Of a stretch of 36,073 bases of DNA, positions 23,635-31,830 are shown piece after piece. The notes under the pieces were generated by a model. That model saw only the letters and a program-made list of their open reading frames with translations. It was not told the origin of the DNA and made no database searches. The stretch is from CAZLFA01 sp964558665. GTDB taxonomy: Bacteria; Desulfobacterota; Syntrophia; Syntrophales; PHBD01. Every line of letters begins with the position of its first letter. The first letter of the stretch is position 1. The stretch spans positions 1 to 36,073 of the forward strand of contig CAZLFA010000043.1 of assembly GCA_964558665.1 (NCBI GenBank), in the 5' to 3' direction. The position numbers were made by a program, and so were the translations under genes.

Positions 23635-24135
23635 TTATCCTTCAACTCTTCCATTATTCTGAGGCACTGGAAATTCAAGCTTTTCCTCGATAAATGGACC
23701 TTTGACAGACATCTCAACCGCGGCGTCCAAAGTGCAGTCTAAAGCCTGTCGGCCTTCATTTGTTTTGAGGCACTGTTTGAGAAATGTCCTGTGTTTTGGA
23801 GACAGTCTGTGAAGAAGATCTGAAATCCTTTTTTTCTTCTTGTATTTCGAATCCAGGGAAACCGACGCGCAAATGTCCCCTGTCATTTTGAACATCATGT
23901 CGGAGAGAACGGCGTTCATATACGAGTTGGCGTTCAATGCTGACTTAAGTATGTCGCTTTCCAAAAGCAAATTTGCATGAACATCACTATCTTTCATGCC
24001 GGCAGGAATGAAGCCGCACATCTGTTTTGCGCCGGGTATGTCTCTAATGATCAATTCAACCTCAACGGATATTTTAACCCTCCGTTTTTCTAAAACGGTC
24101 GGTTCTACTTTTTTGCAACGATGGCAGTCATGCAT
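23635..24135 (-). CDS. Conserved-looking hypothetical protein between traB and traV
   Basis: The 166-residue protein begins with HDCHRCKK, a CxxC that could bind metal, and has further Cys at residues near 41 and 89. There is no signal peptide or membrane segment, so it is probably cytoplasmic. The middle is basic (KYKKKKR). In F this slot holds traP, an inner-membrane protein, which this does not resemble. GAGGA lies about nine bases before ATG 24135. It may be a local accessory of the secretion core; no function is assigned. Confidence 0.55.
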   Translation of the reverse strand: MHDCHRCKKVEPTVLEKRRVKISVEVELIIRDIPGAKQMCGFIPAGMKDSDVHANLLLESDILKSALNANSYMNAVLSDMMFKMTGDICASVSLDSKYKKKKRISDLLHRLSPKHRTFLKQCLKTNEGRQALDCTLDAAVEMSVKGPFIEEKLEFPVPQNNGRVEG

Positions 24136-24162
24136 GGTATAAGTCCTCTATCAATTAAAGAT

Positions 24163-25425
24163 TCAGAAAGCTTGTTTGTCTGACAGGTCCCTGATGTTGA
24201 GATCAACCCCTTCCGATATGACAATGGTTATCGCGCGCATCGCTCCGATCTCAATCACCGGGATCGTCTGTCTGGCCAGATCCAGATAAAACTTGGCAAC
24301 CGTCGATGCGGCGGTGCTCACTCCCTGCCCCAGCCCGGCTTTTGCTATCTGACCGGAATCAATTGTCTGCGTAGTGCCCAGGGCAGATATCGAGGACGTA
24401 TAGGTAGATTGCTTGAAGGCGTCACCAAAACCCTGGACAAGCCCGGCCAGAAAAGTGCGTGCAATAACAGAACCCATTTTGGATACAACAGTGCCACGGA
24501 GACCTATCTTGCCGTCACTATCAACTATAAAACCTTTCACAGACTGATTGATCACAGACTTGCCTTTCTTGGATAGACAGGACAGGGTTACCAATCTCAG
24601 CTCAGCTCTTTCTGTGGCCAGAGATCCTGTCCCTTCCGCCAATACAAAACATCCTTTGAGATCCGCCTTGACCTGGTTGGGCAGGAAGGCCAGATCGTTA
24701 ATACGCAATATAACCGGTACAGGATGCGCCTTTGCGTCGTTCATTGTCGGCGCATCGAGACCTGATAACAGTGTTGCCGCCATGAAAGACGGGGGAAGAA
24801 AGATTGATGGATTCTTTTTTTTTAAATCATCCGACTTGGAAGAGTCAGAAGAATGGTAACTTACAGATCCGATACCCCCTATAAATTCATTTCTTTCAAC
24901 GTATGCCTGTCCAGGAGGGGCCTGACCGGAGCGAGATGAACTGGGGATAGAAGACGTTTCTCTGCCCGGCTGTCCAGGCGGCACGGGAACGGGAATATTA
25001 TTAGCAGAACCGGCTGGGAGCTGGCGCTGCGCAGGAGATGCCTTGCTTGCTGCTGACGGAGATACAGACTGCGTTTGCTGATTTGTCGTGGCAGAAAGAG
25101 GCAATGATGAATCTTTGGCGTTAGGATCAATGACAGACTGTCCCTTCTTTACAGACGCCAACTCCTTTTCCAGGTCCTCAACCTTTTTATCGAGGTTGGT
25201 GATCTTTTTATTGCTTTCCATATAGGTGGATTTTTCCAGTAAGCCAGTATTCAGCTTGATTTCTTTCTTGGCAGCCTTTGGTTCCTTGCCGGCCATTTTA
25301 TAGCTGCGGATGAAATGTGTCATGACACCCAAAGCGACGATGACAAATACAGCTATACCGATAACAAAATATCTCTTTGCCTTCGGAGTAAGCTTGCTCA
25401 GCACATCAGTAAATTTCTTATTCAT
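24163..25425 (-). CDS. traB: TraB, VirB10-like core complex protein
   Basis: The 420-residue protein has a short cytoplasmic part, one membrane helix (about 19-40), a predicted coiled coil (about 55-80), a Pro/Ser-rich spacer and a C-terminal VirB10-like domain. That domain shows PVILRINDLAFLPNQVKADLKGCFVLAEGTG and SERVELRLV-like ERAELRLVTLSC. TraB spans both membranes and links the energising complex to the outer-membrane core. GGAGGGGAG precedes ATG 25425. The Pro-rich part contains NIPVPVPPGQPGR, echoed in TraK. Confidence 0.88.
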   Translation of the reverse strand: MNKKFTDVLSKLTPKAKRYFVIGIAVFVIVALGVMTHFIRSYKMAGKEPKAAKKEIKLNTGLLEKSTYMESNKKITNLDKKVEDLEKELASVKKGQSVIDPNAKDSSLPLSATTNQQTQSVSPSAASKASPAQRQLPAGSANNIPVPVPPGQPGRETSSIPSSSRSGQAPPGQAYVERNEFIGGIGSVSYHSSDSSKSDDLKKKNPSIFLPPSFMAATLLSGLDAPTMNDAKAHPVPVILRINDLAFLPNQVKADLKGCFVLAEGTGSLATERAELRLVTLSCLSKKGKSVINQSVKGFIVDSDGKIGLRGTVVSKMGSVIARTFLAGLVQGFGDAFKQSTYTSSISALGTTQTIDSGQIAKAGLGQGVSTAASTVAKFYLDLARQTIPVIEIGAMRAITIVISEGVDLNIRDLSDKQAF

Positions 25426-25439
25426 AATCTCCCCTCCCC

Positions 25440-26459
25440 CTAATCAACGGTTCTTTCGCATATGTATAAATGTGATACGGAGTTTTTGCCTTCCAGAAGC
25501 GGCTTGTCGAAGGCCACCGATATGGTGTTCCTGGTCAAGGCCGTTATAAGAAATTCCTTTTCGTCAAGGTTGGCCTTTAAAAGCCCTGATTTGGGATTGA
25601 GGGATACCTTGTACGATTTAAGGCGTATCCCCTCTCCTTCCATGGTGACAATCTTCTCCAGGGTCAGATTGATGTCTTTATAGATGTTAACCGGTACATT
25701 CTTGACAGAGACGGAGAAACTCTCGGGAATTTCACCGGTATGAACAGCCCTGATAAGGGCAAGGACCTTTTTTTCAAGAGGCATCGAGCCGTAGACGGAA
25801 ACATTCTTTTTTATTTTTTCGGATGAACTTCCGGAAAGGCGAATTGTTTGAGAAGGAACACGCTGAGGGACAGCAATAATGTTGTAAACGCTGTTGTTGC
25901 AGGTGATGAACAATTCCACAGGGAGAGAAGCAAAAACTGTCCTGCCGTCGGTTTTCATTATCTTGAACTTGGCCCATACATCCTTGCCTGTCACCTTGAT
26001 GTCCAGCCCCTTTTCACTGGAGTAATTGACATCCTTGACATCGCCTCCAGTGCATACAATCCTGTTGACGTCGCTGCTGCTCATATGAACGGCCACGGAA
26101 ACTTCAGGAAGCACAACAGGATTGATATTTGAAGAGCGGGCAACAACATCGGCAACCTGGGAATAACTGAGTGTTTTACCTGTATAGAGTTCGGTCAATA
26201 CCTTGCCGTGTGTTTGGGAAGGATTATCCTTGCCCGGCTTTCCGGCTGGGATCGGCACACTTGAATTGCCGGTTGGCTGTTTTGAGATGGGTGGCACCGG
26301 CGCTGCTTCTTTTTGTTTGTTTGCCACAGTCGGAGGCTGTGCAACCTGTTTTTTTGCAGAAGACGCGGGATTGCCTGCCTCCTCTGAAAATCCCGATACG
26401 GGATTAAAAATGAGAATGACAAGTATTAAAGATAAAATATGCCTTGGTATGCGTTTCAC
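25440..26459 (-). CDS. traK: TraK, secretin-like core complex protein
   Basis: The 339-residue protein has a signal peptide (SGFSEE region near residue 24), a Pro/Gln-rich stretch to about residue 80 and a C-terminal TraK domain (NIIAVPQRVPSQTIRLSG, then VHTGEIPESFS). TraK (VirB9-like) forms the outer-membrane core with TraV and TraB. GTG 26459 overlaps the traE stop as GTGA, with GGGAGG nine bases upstream, showing translational coupling. F TraK is about 240 residues, so the excess is the Pro-rich N-terminal stretch. Confidence 0.85.
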   Translation of the reverse strand: MKRIPRHILSLILVILIFNPVSGFSEEAGNPASSAKKQVAQPPTVANKQKEAAPVPPISKQPTGNSSVPIPAGKPGKDNPSQTHGKVLTELYTGKTLSYSQVADVVARSSNINPVVLPEVSVAVHMSSSDVNRIVCTGGDVKDVNYSSEKGLDIKVTGKDVWAKFKIMKTDGRTVFASLPVELFITCNNSVYNIIAVPQRVPSQTIRLSGSSSEKIKKNVSVYGSMPLEKKVLALIRAVHTGEIPESFSVSVKNVPVNIYKDINLTLEKIVTMEGEGIRLKSYKVSLNPKSGLLKANLDEKEFLITALTRNTISVAFDKPLLEGKNSVSHLYICERTVD

Positions 26460-27121
26460 TTGTTAGTACCTCCCATCTTGGCGGCTGTCGCTGCAGCGGC
26501 AGTCGTGTCAGCCTTGTCGGTTATCTCGCATACGGAAAACTTGCCGTGATTGATGGAATAAACAATGGAGAGAGTGGTCACGCCATTGGAGACGACCTGA
26601 TTGTCAATGTTCTGTATGCGATTGCCGGTTATTTCGATTGTCCGGTTCTTTTGATCGATCCGGAAAACATGGGGGTGAAAGACACTGGTGAGGCGTGTCA
26701 AGGCGACACGCTCCGCCAAGTCATATAGCATGGCCTTCCCGGCAGGAAAGCATTCAGGTGAATACAGCATGAGGAGCTGTTCATAACGGGACTTTACATT
26801 GCCAGGAGTGAAGGTAAAGGTGAGATTGACGACATCGCGGGCAAAGGCAATGACATAGGACTCGTCAAAGTCAGTCCCTGAAACCATGGCTTTTTCGGTC
26901 AGACTAGATGGTATAAGGATGTCCCTGTGATAGTTGATGGCGTACCAGTTGAGAAAAAGATTGGCAATGGAGCAAAACCCAAAGACGCCTACGAGGAACT
27001 TAAGCATCCTGTTCTGGGCAACAGTGTCAGCGTTTTTATTGAGAAATTTATTGAATTTCAAAGCCAGCCTCGCATTCGTGTCAAAAACCCACAGGGGGCT
27101 ATTCGACAAAGCGTTTTTCAA
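26456..27121 (-). CDS. traE: TraE, VirB5/8-like inner-membrane assembly protein
   Basis: The 221-residue protein has one membrane segment (about 40-66) and a periplasmic domain with FARDVVNLTFTFTPGNVKSRYEQLLMLYSPE and IEITGNRIQ, matching TraE, including the usual place between traL and traK. It participates in pilus assembly. TTG 27121 is the first start in the frame and overlaps traL by 23 bp; it has no clear ribosome-binding site, so coupling to traL is likely. A second TTG at 27109 is also possible. The N-terminal cytoplasmic stretch (residues 1-37) is longer than in F TraE. Confidence 0.82.
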   Translation of the reverse strand: MKNALSNSPLWVFDTNARLALKFNKFLNKNADTVAQNRMLKFLVGVFGFCSIANLFLNWYAINYHRDILIPSSLTEKAMVSGTDFDESYVIAFARDVVNLTFTFTPGNVKSRYEQLLMLYSPECFPAGKAMLYDLAERVALTRLTSVFHPHVFRIDQKNRTIEITGNRIQNIDNQVVSNGVTTLSIVYSINHGKFSVCEITDKADTTAAAATAAKMGGTNK

Positions 27122-27365
27122 ACGATGTCGGATAGCCCCACAGGGTAGTGAGTCCTGACATATAAAAAATGTGCTTAAAAAAACCTCGGGGTGATTTCTT
27201 CTTCATCTTCATGTACGACCAGGAGAGCACAAGAAACAGTATCCAGAACATACCGCCAAAAATCATGGCAACGCCGAAAAGAGACAGACAGAACATAAGA
27301 TCGTCCAGTTCAAGAAAGAGGATCATAAACGGCTTCGAAAGATACTGAGGAAAAGATTTTTCCAT
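27099..27365 (-). CDS. traL: TraL, small pilus assembly membrane protein
   Basis: The 88-residue protein starts MEKSFPQYLSKPFMILFLE, close to the F TraL pattern, followed by two hydrophobic stretches (about 24-50) and a C-terminal basic tail with GYPTSFEKRF. TraL (VirB3-like) works with TraC and TraE at the inner membrane. AGGAG lies nine bases before ATG 27365. It follows traA and overlaps traE by 23 bp. Confidence 0.85.
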   Translation of the reverse strand: MEKSFPQYLSKPFMILFLELDDLMFCLSLFGVAMIFGGMFWILFLVLSWSYMKMKKKSPRGFFKHIFYMSGLTTLWGYPTSFEKRFVE

Positions 27366-27395
27366 GAAATAAAGCTCCTTTTAAGGTCACATAAA

Positions 27396-27734
27396 TTAAA
27401 AGATACAGCCCATGGATGTTACGATGCTTTCGAGATTCCAAAGCAGACCCGCTCCCACGAAAGAACAGAGGAACTGGGCAATCTTGATGGTAAAGAGGCA
27501 ATAGAGCCCGTAAGCCAGCGCCGCGAAACAAATGACGTATCCGAGAGCCCCTTTGAACATTTTGTTGACGACCATGTCATAGGCGTCATAGAGCAGCGAT
27601 CCGGAAGTGGGAGCTGTAAAGGCCCATGCATCGCCGGACACGAGTACACATAGGACAAGAAGGCCAAGGAAAAAGAGATATTGATTGACTTCACGACCAA
27701 AACCGAAATTAATACCTGTTGCTGATTCTTTCAT
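27396..27734 (-). CDS. traA: TraA-like pilin precursor
   Basis: The 112-residue precursor has a 38-residue leader ending DAWA before FTAP, a good leader-peptidase site. The mature part, about 74 residues, has two hydrophobic segments with GYVICFAALAYGLY and FVGAGLLWN, close to the 70-residue F pilin in size and topology. It is the main pilus subunit, stored in the inner membrane. GGAGG lies five to eight bases before ATG 27734. Order dsbC-traA-traL-traE-traK-traB supports the call, as pilins diverge strongly. The mature part keeps a Cys pair near its end, unlike F pilin. Confidence 0.8.
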   Translation of the reverse strand: MKESATGINFGFGREVNQYLFFLGLLVLCVLVSGDAWAFTAPTSGSLLYDAYDMVVNKMFKGALGYVICFAALAYGLYCLFTIKIAQFLCSFVGAGLLWNLESIVTSMGCIF

Positions 27735-27746
27735 AAAAACCTCCGT

Positions 27747-28556
27747 TTAGTTATTTTTCTGGTTCTTCGAACCAGATTGAAGCAGTTTATCAATCATGGG
27801 CAAATCCGCGCCCGGCACGGCTTTGCCATTGATCCATAGGGATGGTGTTCCCCTGATGCCGACATTTTTCGCAATGGCCATATGGCTGTTCAAAAGCGAC
27901 GCTGAATTGCTGTCCGGCTTGTACGATTTCCAGTCATACTTGTCGTATTTACCGTCACTGATATCGTCATAGGTCTTGGCAGGATCAGGGGAAGACAGGA
28001 TCATCCTGCTTTTTACTTCCGCCTGGGGATGCATTGGCAATGGATAAAGGAACACATATTGGGTGATGTTGGATTTGCCCTTGAGATGGAAATAAACCTT
28101 CTTGCAGTAAGGACAGTCAACGTCGGTGAACAGAATGACCTTATCAGGGCCGGTGCCGATCTTGATTGCCTTATCCAAGGGGATCTTGGCTAATTTCCTG
28201 TTAGACAGTTCTTCCCTTGCCTTGGCAGTAATATTCACGCCTGTTTTGGAAAGTATATCTCCGAAAAAAAGATAACCGCCTTTATGATCATAGTAGAGAA
28301 TATTACCTCCCGTCTCAATCTCGAAGAGATTATTAATGGGAGATTTATTAAAGGAGTCTATTTTGAGGTTGGGAAACTGTTTTTTGAGATCTGCTCTGGC
28401 CCGGTCTTCTTCAGACACTTGAGTATGTCTGGAAGAAGAGGACTTTTTTGATCTGGAGCTTGCTGCATAAGAACGTGTTATCTCATAGACAAACAGAGAA
28501 AATGACAATACACACAAAAATAGAACAAAGACAGACCTGGATTTGTACCGGTGCAT
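27747..28556 (-). CDS. dsbC: DsbC-like disulfide isomerase
   Basis: The 269-residue protein has an N-terminal signal or anchor (about 8-24), a Ser/Lys-rich spacer, a dimerisation-like region (YYDHKGGYLFFGDIL) and a thioredoxin domain with FTDVDCPYCKK (Cys 148 and 151) and cis-Pro RGTPSLWINGK. It repairs disulfides in the periplasm; the Cys-rich TraN, TraU, TraH and the fusion protein are obvious clients. ATG 28556 has GAGGAGG about five bases upstream; a further upstream ATG at 28607 would read through the conserved element B. Element B directly precedes the ribosome-binding site. A possible weak promoter TTGCAG (28668-28663), 16 bp, TTTAAT (28646-28641) lies above the element. Confidence 0.9.
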   Translation of the reverse strand: MHRYKSRSVFVLFLCVLSFSLFVYEITRSYAASSRSKKSSSSRHTQVSEEDRARADLKKQFPNLKIDSFNKSPINNLFEIETGGNILYYDHKGGYLFFGDILSKTGVNITAKAREELSNRKLAKIPLDKAIKIGTGPDKVILFTDVDCPYCKKVYFHLKGKSNITQYVFLYPLPMHPQAEVKSRMILSSPDPAKTYDDISDGKYDKYDWKSYKPDSNSASLLNSHMAIAKNVGIRGTPSLWINGKAVPGADLPMIDKLLQSGSKNQKNN

Positions 28557-28582
28557 AAATACCTCCTCAATGTAGTGTGTGT

Positions 28583-28623
28583 GCGTCCAGGGTGCCCGGC
28601 TTCCCAACCGCCCCCTGGACGCC
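28583..28623 (-). promoter_or_regulatory. 41-bp conserved stem-loop element, copy B
   Basis: All 41 bases equal copy A (20509-20549), while the flanks differ except for a GTGTGTG-like stretch and the ribosome-binding site. The stem is GCGTCCAGGG (28583-28592) with CCCTGGACGC (28613-28622) around a 20-nt loop. It lies 10-15 bp before the dsbC ribosome-binding site. Here no second pairing with the AGGAGG is seen, unlike copy A. Confidence 0.6.
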
Positions 28624-28629
28624 TAAAAT

Positions 28630-28654
28630 CTCATGCAATCATTAAATGCATGAG
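28630..28654 (-). terminator. Hairpin between GIY-YIG gene and dsbC
   Basis: CTCATGCA (28630-28637) and TGCATGAG (28647-28654) form an 8-bp stem with a 9-nt loop. In transcript direction it is followed by ATTTTAGG, a weak T run. It lies 17 bp after the GIY-YIG stop, so it may end part of the upstream transcript and leave element B at the head of a new segment. Confidence 0.35.
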
Positions 28655-28670
28655 AAAATATTCTGCAAAA

Positions 28671-28934
28671 TCATTTAAAGTCTTTTCCCTTCTTCACCAT
28701 CTCTATTTTCATTCCTTTAGATACTTTCTTCACCTTGATCTCGAACCGAAGGGCTTCACTTTTGGACATGGCCCCGCTTACCGCTGCCAGCTTTACTGGC
28801 AGTCGGCTGCGGGTATAGCGGCTGGCAGCCCCCTTATTATGTGCCATAAGCCGCTTTTTGACATCCTTTGTGATGCCGCAATACAGCGTATTATCGTGGC
28901 ATCGGAGAAGATAGACATACCAATTATCGGCCAT
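28671..28934 (-). CDS. GIY-YIG nuclease-superfamily protein (YhbQ-like)
   Basis: The 87-residue protein shows the compact GIY-YIG fold: WYVYLLRC, then TLYCGITKDVKKRLMAHN with the likely catalytic Arg, and a C-terminal LRFEIKVKKVSKGMK. It resembles the UPF0213/YhbQ type, cytoplasmic, possibly acting on DNA with nicks or other structures. ATG 28934 has AAAGG eight bases upstream; the ATG at 28940 is too close. It overlaps the ompA-like gene by 11 bp, so it is co-transcribed inside the transfer operon, which is not usual for F-type systems. Confidence 0.85.
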   Translation of the reverse strand: MADNWYVYLLRCHDNTLYCGITKDVKKRLMAHNKGAASRYTRSRLPVKLAAVSGAMSKSEALRFEIKVKKVSKGMKIEMVKKGKDFK

Positions 28935-29565
28935 GAGCATTGCCTTTCATCAAACGATCCGGACGGGGCGTGTTGTCACCCAGGCTGCTGAGAAGAGATA
29001 TCTCCACACGCCGGTTAATATCCTTCCGGGAAGAAATGTACCGGCTCTTTCCCTCACCGTTTATCTGATTAACCTTGACCCCCTGCCCTTCAAGGTATTT
29101 CGCTACAGCCTGCGCCCTTTTCATGGCAAGATGGTCGTTTACGTCTTTGGAACCTATATCACATGTATAGCCGGTGACGTTGACCCCTTTGTTTCTGGAT
29201 TTGAACACAGGGAGAACTGCCTTCAGCTGATCTATAACACCTTTGTCCAGTCTGGCGCTGTTGACATCAAGGAAATACACTGCATAGGTGCCGAATCCCT
29301 GCTGTTGAATCTTTTTCGCAGCTTCTTTGTCCGGTTCCTTAAAGGTCATCTGCAGAGCAGGAGGAGGAGGCGACAAAGCCAATTTCACCGAGGGTTCGGA
29401 GCGCGTAATGACAAAAGTGCTGTCCATGGCATATTTCCCGTAAGAAGATTCATCATATTTGTATGATTCACAACGTATATCCATAACAGCCGCCAGCGCA
29501 CAACAAGCCGTAATAAAAGAAGATAAGTAAATAAAAAAATGAAGCAAGACTTTTATAATACGCAT
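28924..29565 (-). CDS. OmpA/MotB-family peptidoglycan-binding protein
   Basis: The 213-residue protein has a signal peptide (about 1-26) and a C-terminal OmpA-type domain: YFLDVNSARLDKGVIDQLK, GYTCDIGSKDVNDHLAMKRAQAVAKYLEGQGV and a final RRVEISL. Such domains bind peptidoglycan, so it probably anchors the transfer apparatus to the wall or outer membrane. Its ATG (29565) overlaps the traD stop as TAATG, with AGGAGG seven bases upstream. The predicted N-terminal half matches no family I know. Confidence 0.82.
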   Translation of the reverse strand: MRIIKVLLHFFIYLSSFITACCALAAVMDIRCESYKYDESSYGKYAMDSTFVITRSEPSVKLALSPPPPALQMTFKEPDKEAAKKIQQQGFGTYAVYFLDVNSARLDKGVIDQLKAVLPVFKSRNKGVNVTGYTCDIGSKDVNDHLAMKRAQAVAKYLEGQGVKVNQINGEGKSRYISSRKDINRRVEISLLSSLGDNTPRPDRLMKGNAHGR

Positions 29566-31388
29566 TATCCAACCTCCTGGCCGGGATTCAATTTTGAAAA
29601 ATGCTCTGCTTTGTCATGTAAAGGCATACTATATAATTTTATCCCCTCTCCTTCCTGCGGATCAGGAATTACAGTGTCATTAATCTCACTATATTTTTGG
29701 ATCATGCGTTCCAGATCCAGGTCCTCTCTCTGTAAAAACATCTCATATTTATTCTCATAGATGACCAGCGGGACACTGATCCGGGAAAAGTCATAATCGG
29801 GGAGCTTGACGATCCCTCGCATATGCGGAAGGGTTTGCAGTTCCGAAGGCAAAAGAAGTTTTTTTACCTTTGACTGGGTCATGTAGCTCAATCCGTCCCT
29901 GAAGTCCGAAATGCCCATGGAAAGAGTCTCCTGCGCCTCGTTGACTTCTGTTTCCCCGATCATGTCGGAAAGGTACTTGGCCGTGTCGGGTTCGCCGATA
30001 GAAAGCATGCATTTCGTGGCGCAGTTGTTGACTATCGCCGCTCGCAGATCCTTGCCGTAAAGCTTCTCAATCTGCCCTATTTCCTGTGTGCCTATCCAGA
30101 CGCTTACGCCCTTCGATCTGGCCCTTGTGAGGAGTTCAATTATGCTGCTCATGGGGTTCAAAGAGCCGAATTCATCAAGGAAAAAATACATCCTCCTGTC
30201 TCGGTCGTCCTGCATGGACAAAACCTCGTGTGCAGCCATATCAATGAGCAATGTCAAAATAGGCTTTAAAAGGTCCTTGGTCTTGCTGTTGCCTACAACG
30301 TAAAGCGTCCCCGGTTTTCCATCCGAAAGCCACTTGCGAATTGAGAATGCTCCCTCTTGAGAACTCATGATTTCCAATGAAGAAGTATGCTGTAAAAGCT
30401 TGGCCATGATGCCCTGTGTCTGTTTGGAATGCATGTCGATAATCATCTCAAAGCCAGCCGCTCCTTCGGGTATTTCCCTTAATCGACTTGCTACCCTCCC
30501 CGCCCCGCTGGTAACTACATTCCAGATGTCTGAATTTGTCACATGGCCCTCATTTTCCCTGTAAAGAGAATAGAGGATGCCGCGAAATACCAGAAGCGCC
30601 GCATGAGACCAAAACGGATCCTGACCGTATTCCCCTCCCCTTATCATGCCGTGGCAGATAACCTGATCGATATCGAGCGTGGAACTTACATCATTGAAGA
30701 TTGTCCAGTGGAGCGATCTCGAATCAAGAGGATTAAAGATCAAGTCCGTTTCCGGATTAAAATTGGACGGCAGATAATCACCCTTAAAATCATAAACAAT
30801 CGCCTTCTTTGACATGTCCTGAACCTTGCTGAAGGCTCGTTTAAGGAGCTGGGTTTTTCCCGATCCGGTCTGTCCGACAACGAAGACATGCTTGGTCTCT
30901 GCATCAACCGGCATAGACAGCTCTCCCAAGGGAATGTTGCAGGGCACTTTTGAAAGAAATTTCTGAAGTTGTGATGCCTCGATAAATCTGCTGCCCCGGA
31001 CATAAAAATCTGCATGCTGTTTTACTGACCGGCGATAGAAATAGTATTGCGCCCCAACATAAAAAGGAAAACCGAAAAAGATCAGGGCAAAGATGAAAGT
31101 CACCACACCCTGGAGGGCAAGCAGGACAAACACCTCAAAGAGATTATTCAGTGTGTGGGCACTATGTGTCCTTATGCAATGTCCCAGGTATTGCAGAAAG
31201 ACGCCGTATTCATATTTGTGGCGAAAATATTCCACGCCCAGCGTCACCAGAACGACAGCGAAAAGGCTGAACAGAAAAAGGTATTTCTGCATCTGCAAGG
31301 ACATAACCAGGGCGTTCCTGAATGTCTCAAATCCCTTGTATGAATGCGGTTCAATTCGCCTTGTCTTTTTCATAACCTTTGATCTCAC
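29565..31388 (-). CDS. traD: TraD-like type IV coupling protein
   Basis: The 607-residue protein has two membrane helices (about 36-51 and 86-112) and a VirD4/TraG-type ATPase domain with Walker A GQTGSGKT (172-179) and Walker B near residues 398-405 (MYFFLDEFGS). It docks the relaxosome and pumps DNA through the secretion channel. F TraD is 717 residues; the missing part would be the C-terminal relaxosome-binding tail. GTG 31388 overlaps the stop of the ribbon-helix-helix protein as GTGA; no good ribosome-binding site is seen, so translation is coupled. Confidence 0.92.
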   Translation of the reverse strand: MRSKVMKKTRRIEPHSYKGFETFRNALVMSLQMQKYLFLFSLFAVVLVTLGVEYFRHKYEYGVFLQYLGHCIRTHSAHTLNNLFEVFVLLALQGVVTFIFALIFFGFPFYVGAQYYFYRRSVKQHADFYVRGSRFIEASQLQKFLSKVPCNIPLGELSMPVDAETKHVFVVGQTGSGKTQLLKRAFSKVQDMSKKAIVYDFKGDYLPSNFNPETDLIFNPLDSRSLHWTIFNDVSSTLDIDQVICHGMIRGGEYGQDPFWSHAALLVFRGILYSLYRENEGHVTNSDIWNVVTSGAGRVASRLREIPEGAAGFEMIIDMHSKQTQGIMAKLLQHTSSLEIMSSQEGAFSIRKWLSDGKPGTLYVVGNSKTKDLLKPILTLLIDMAAHEVLSMQDDRDRRMYFFLDEFGSLNPMSSIIELLTRARSKGVSVWIGTQEIGQIEKLYGKDLRAAIVNNCATKCMLSIGEPDTAKYLSDMIGETEVNEAQETLSMGISDFRDGLSYMTQSKVKKLLLPSELQTLPHMRGIVKLPDYDFSRISVPLVIYENKYEMFLQREDLDLERMIQKYSEINDTVIPDPQEGEGIKLYSMPLHDKAEHFSKLNPGQEVG

Positions 31389-31768
31389 AAGTGGGTAAGC
31401 TTGCCGGTCTTGAGATATTCACGAAAAAGATTATCAGCGGCACCGGCAACCTTCATGAAATTCGATTTTCCGCCATCACTTATTTTGATAAATTCCGCTA
31501 GAAAATGAAGAGTCAAAACAGTATGCTCTTTATGTTCAATAACATGGTCACCGACCCGCCTCACCACCGTGTCCAGTTCTGATATTTTCTTCCCTTGTCC
31601 TTCAAGCCTTTCAATCAGGGATGAAAGTTTATTTTCAATCTGCTCGGTCTCAAAACCTTGCTCAATTTTACGTCTGAGAGTTTCAGATTTAGAGGTGCCT
31701 TCTTCAGTCGCTTCCATCGCAATCTTTTCTGCGAGTTCATCTGTTAAAAAGACCTTAAATTCTTGCAT
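31385..31768 (-). CDS. Ribbon-helix-helix relaxosome protein (TraM/TraY-like role)
   Basis: The 127-residue protein starts with QEFKVFLTDELAEKIAMEAT and SKSETLRRKI, a ribbon-helix-helix fold (CopG-like), followed by a long predicted coiled coil. It is placed next to oriT and translationally coupled to traD, the position of relaxosome accessory proteins that bind oriT and contact the coupling protein. GGGAGG lies seven bases before ATG 31768. It may also repress its own promoter. It is not a clear sequence relative of F TraM, so no symbol is given. Confidence 0.75.
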   Translation of the reverse strand: MQEFKVFLTDELAEKIAMEATEEGTSKSETLRRKIEQGFETEQIENKLSSLIERLEGQGKKISELDTVVRRVGDHVIEHKEHTVLTLHFLAEFIKISDGGKSNFMKVAGAADNLFREYLKTGKLTHL

Positions 31769-31830
31769 TCCATAACCTCCCTTGGAAATACGCAGTAATC
31801 ATTAATGAATCAGCAACAACGGGGTTGTAA

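Noticed and set aside
20509..28623. The 41-bp repeats as ends of a transposon
   Set aside because: They are in the same orientation, each close to a ribosome-binding site, with no transposase between them and intact core tra genes in the interval.
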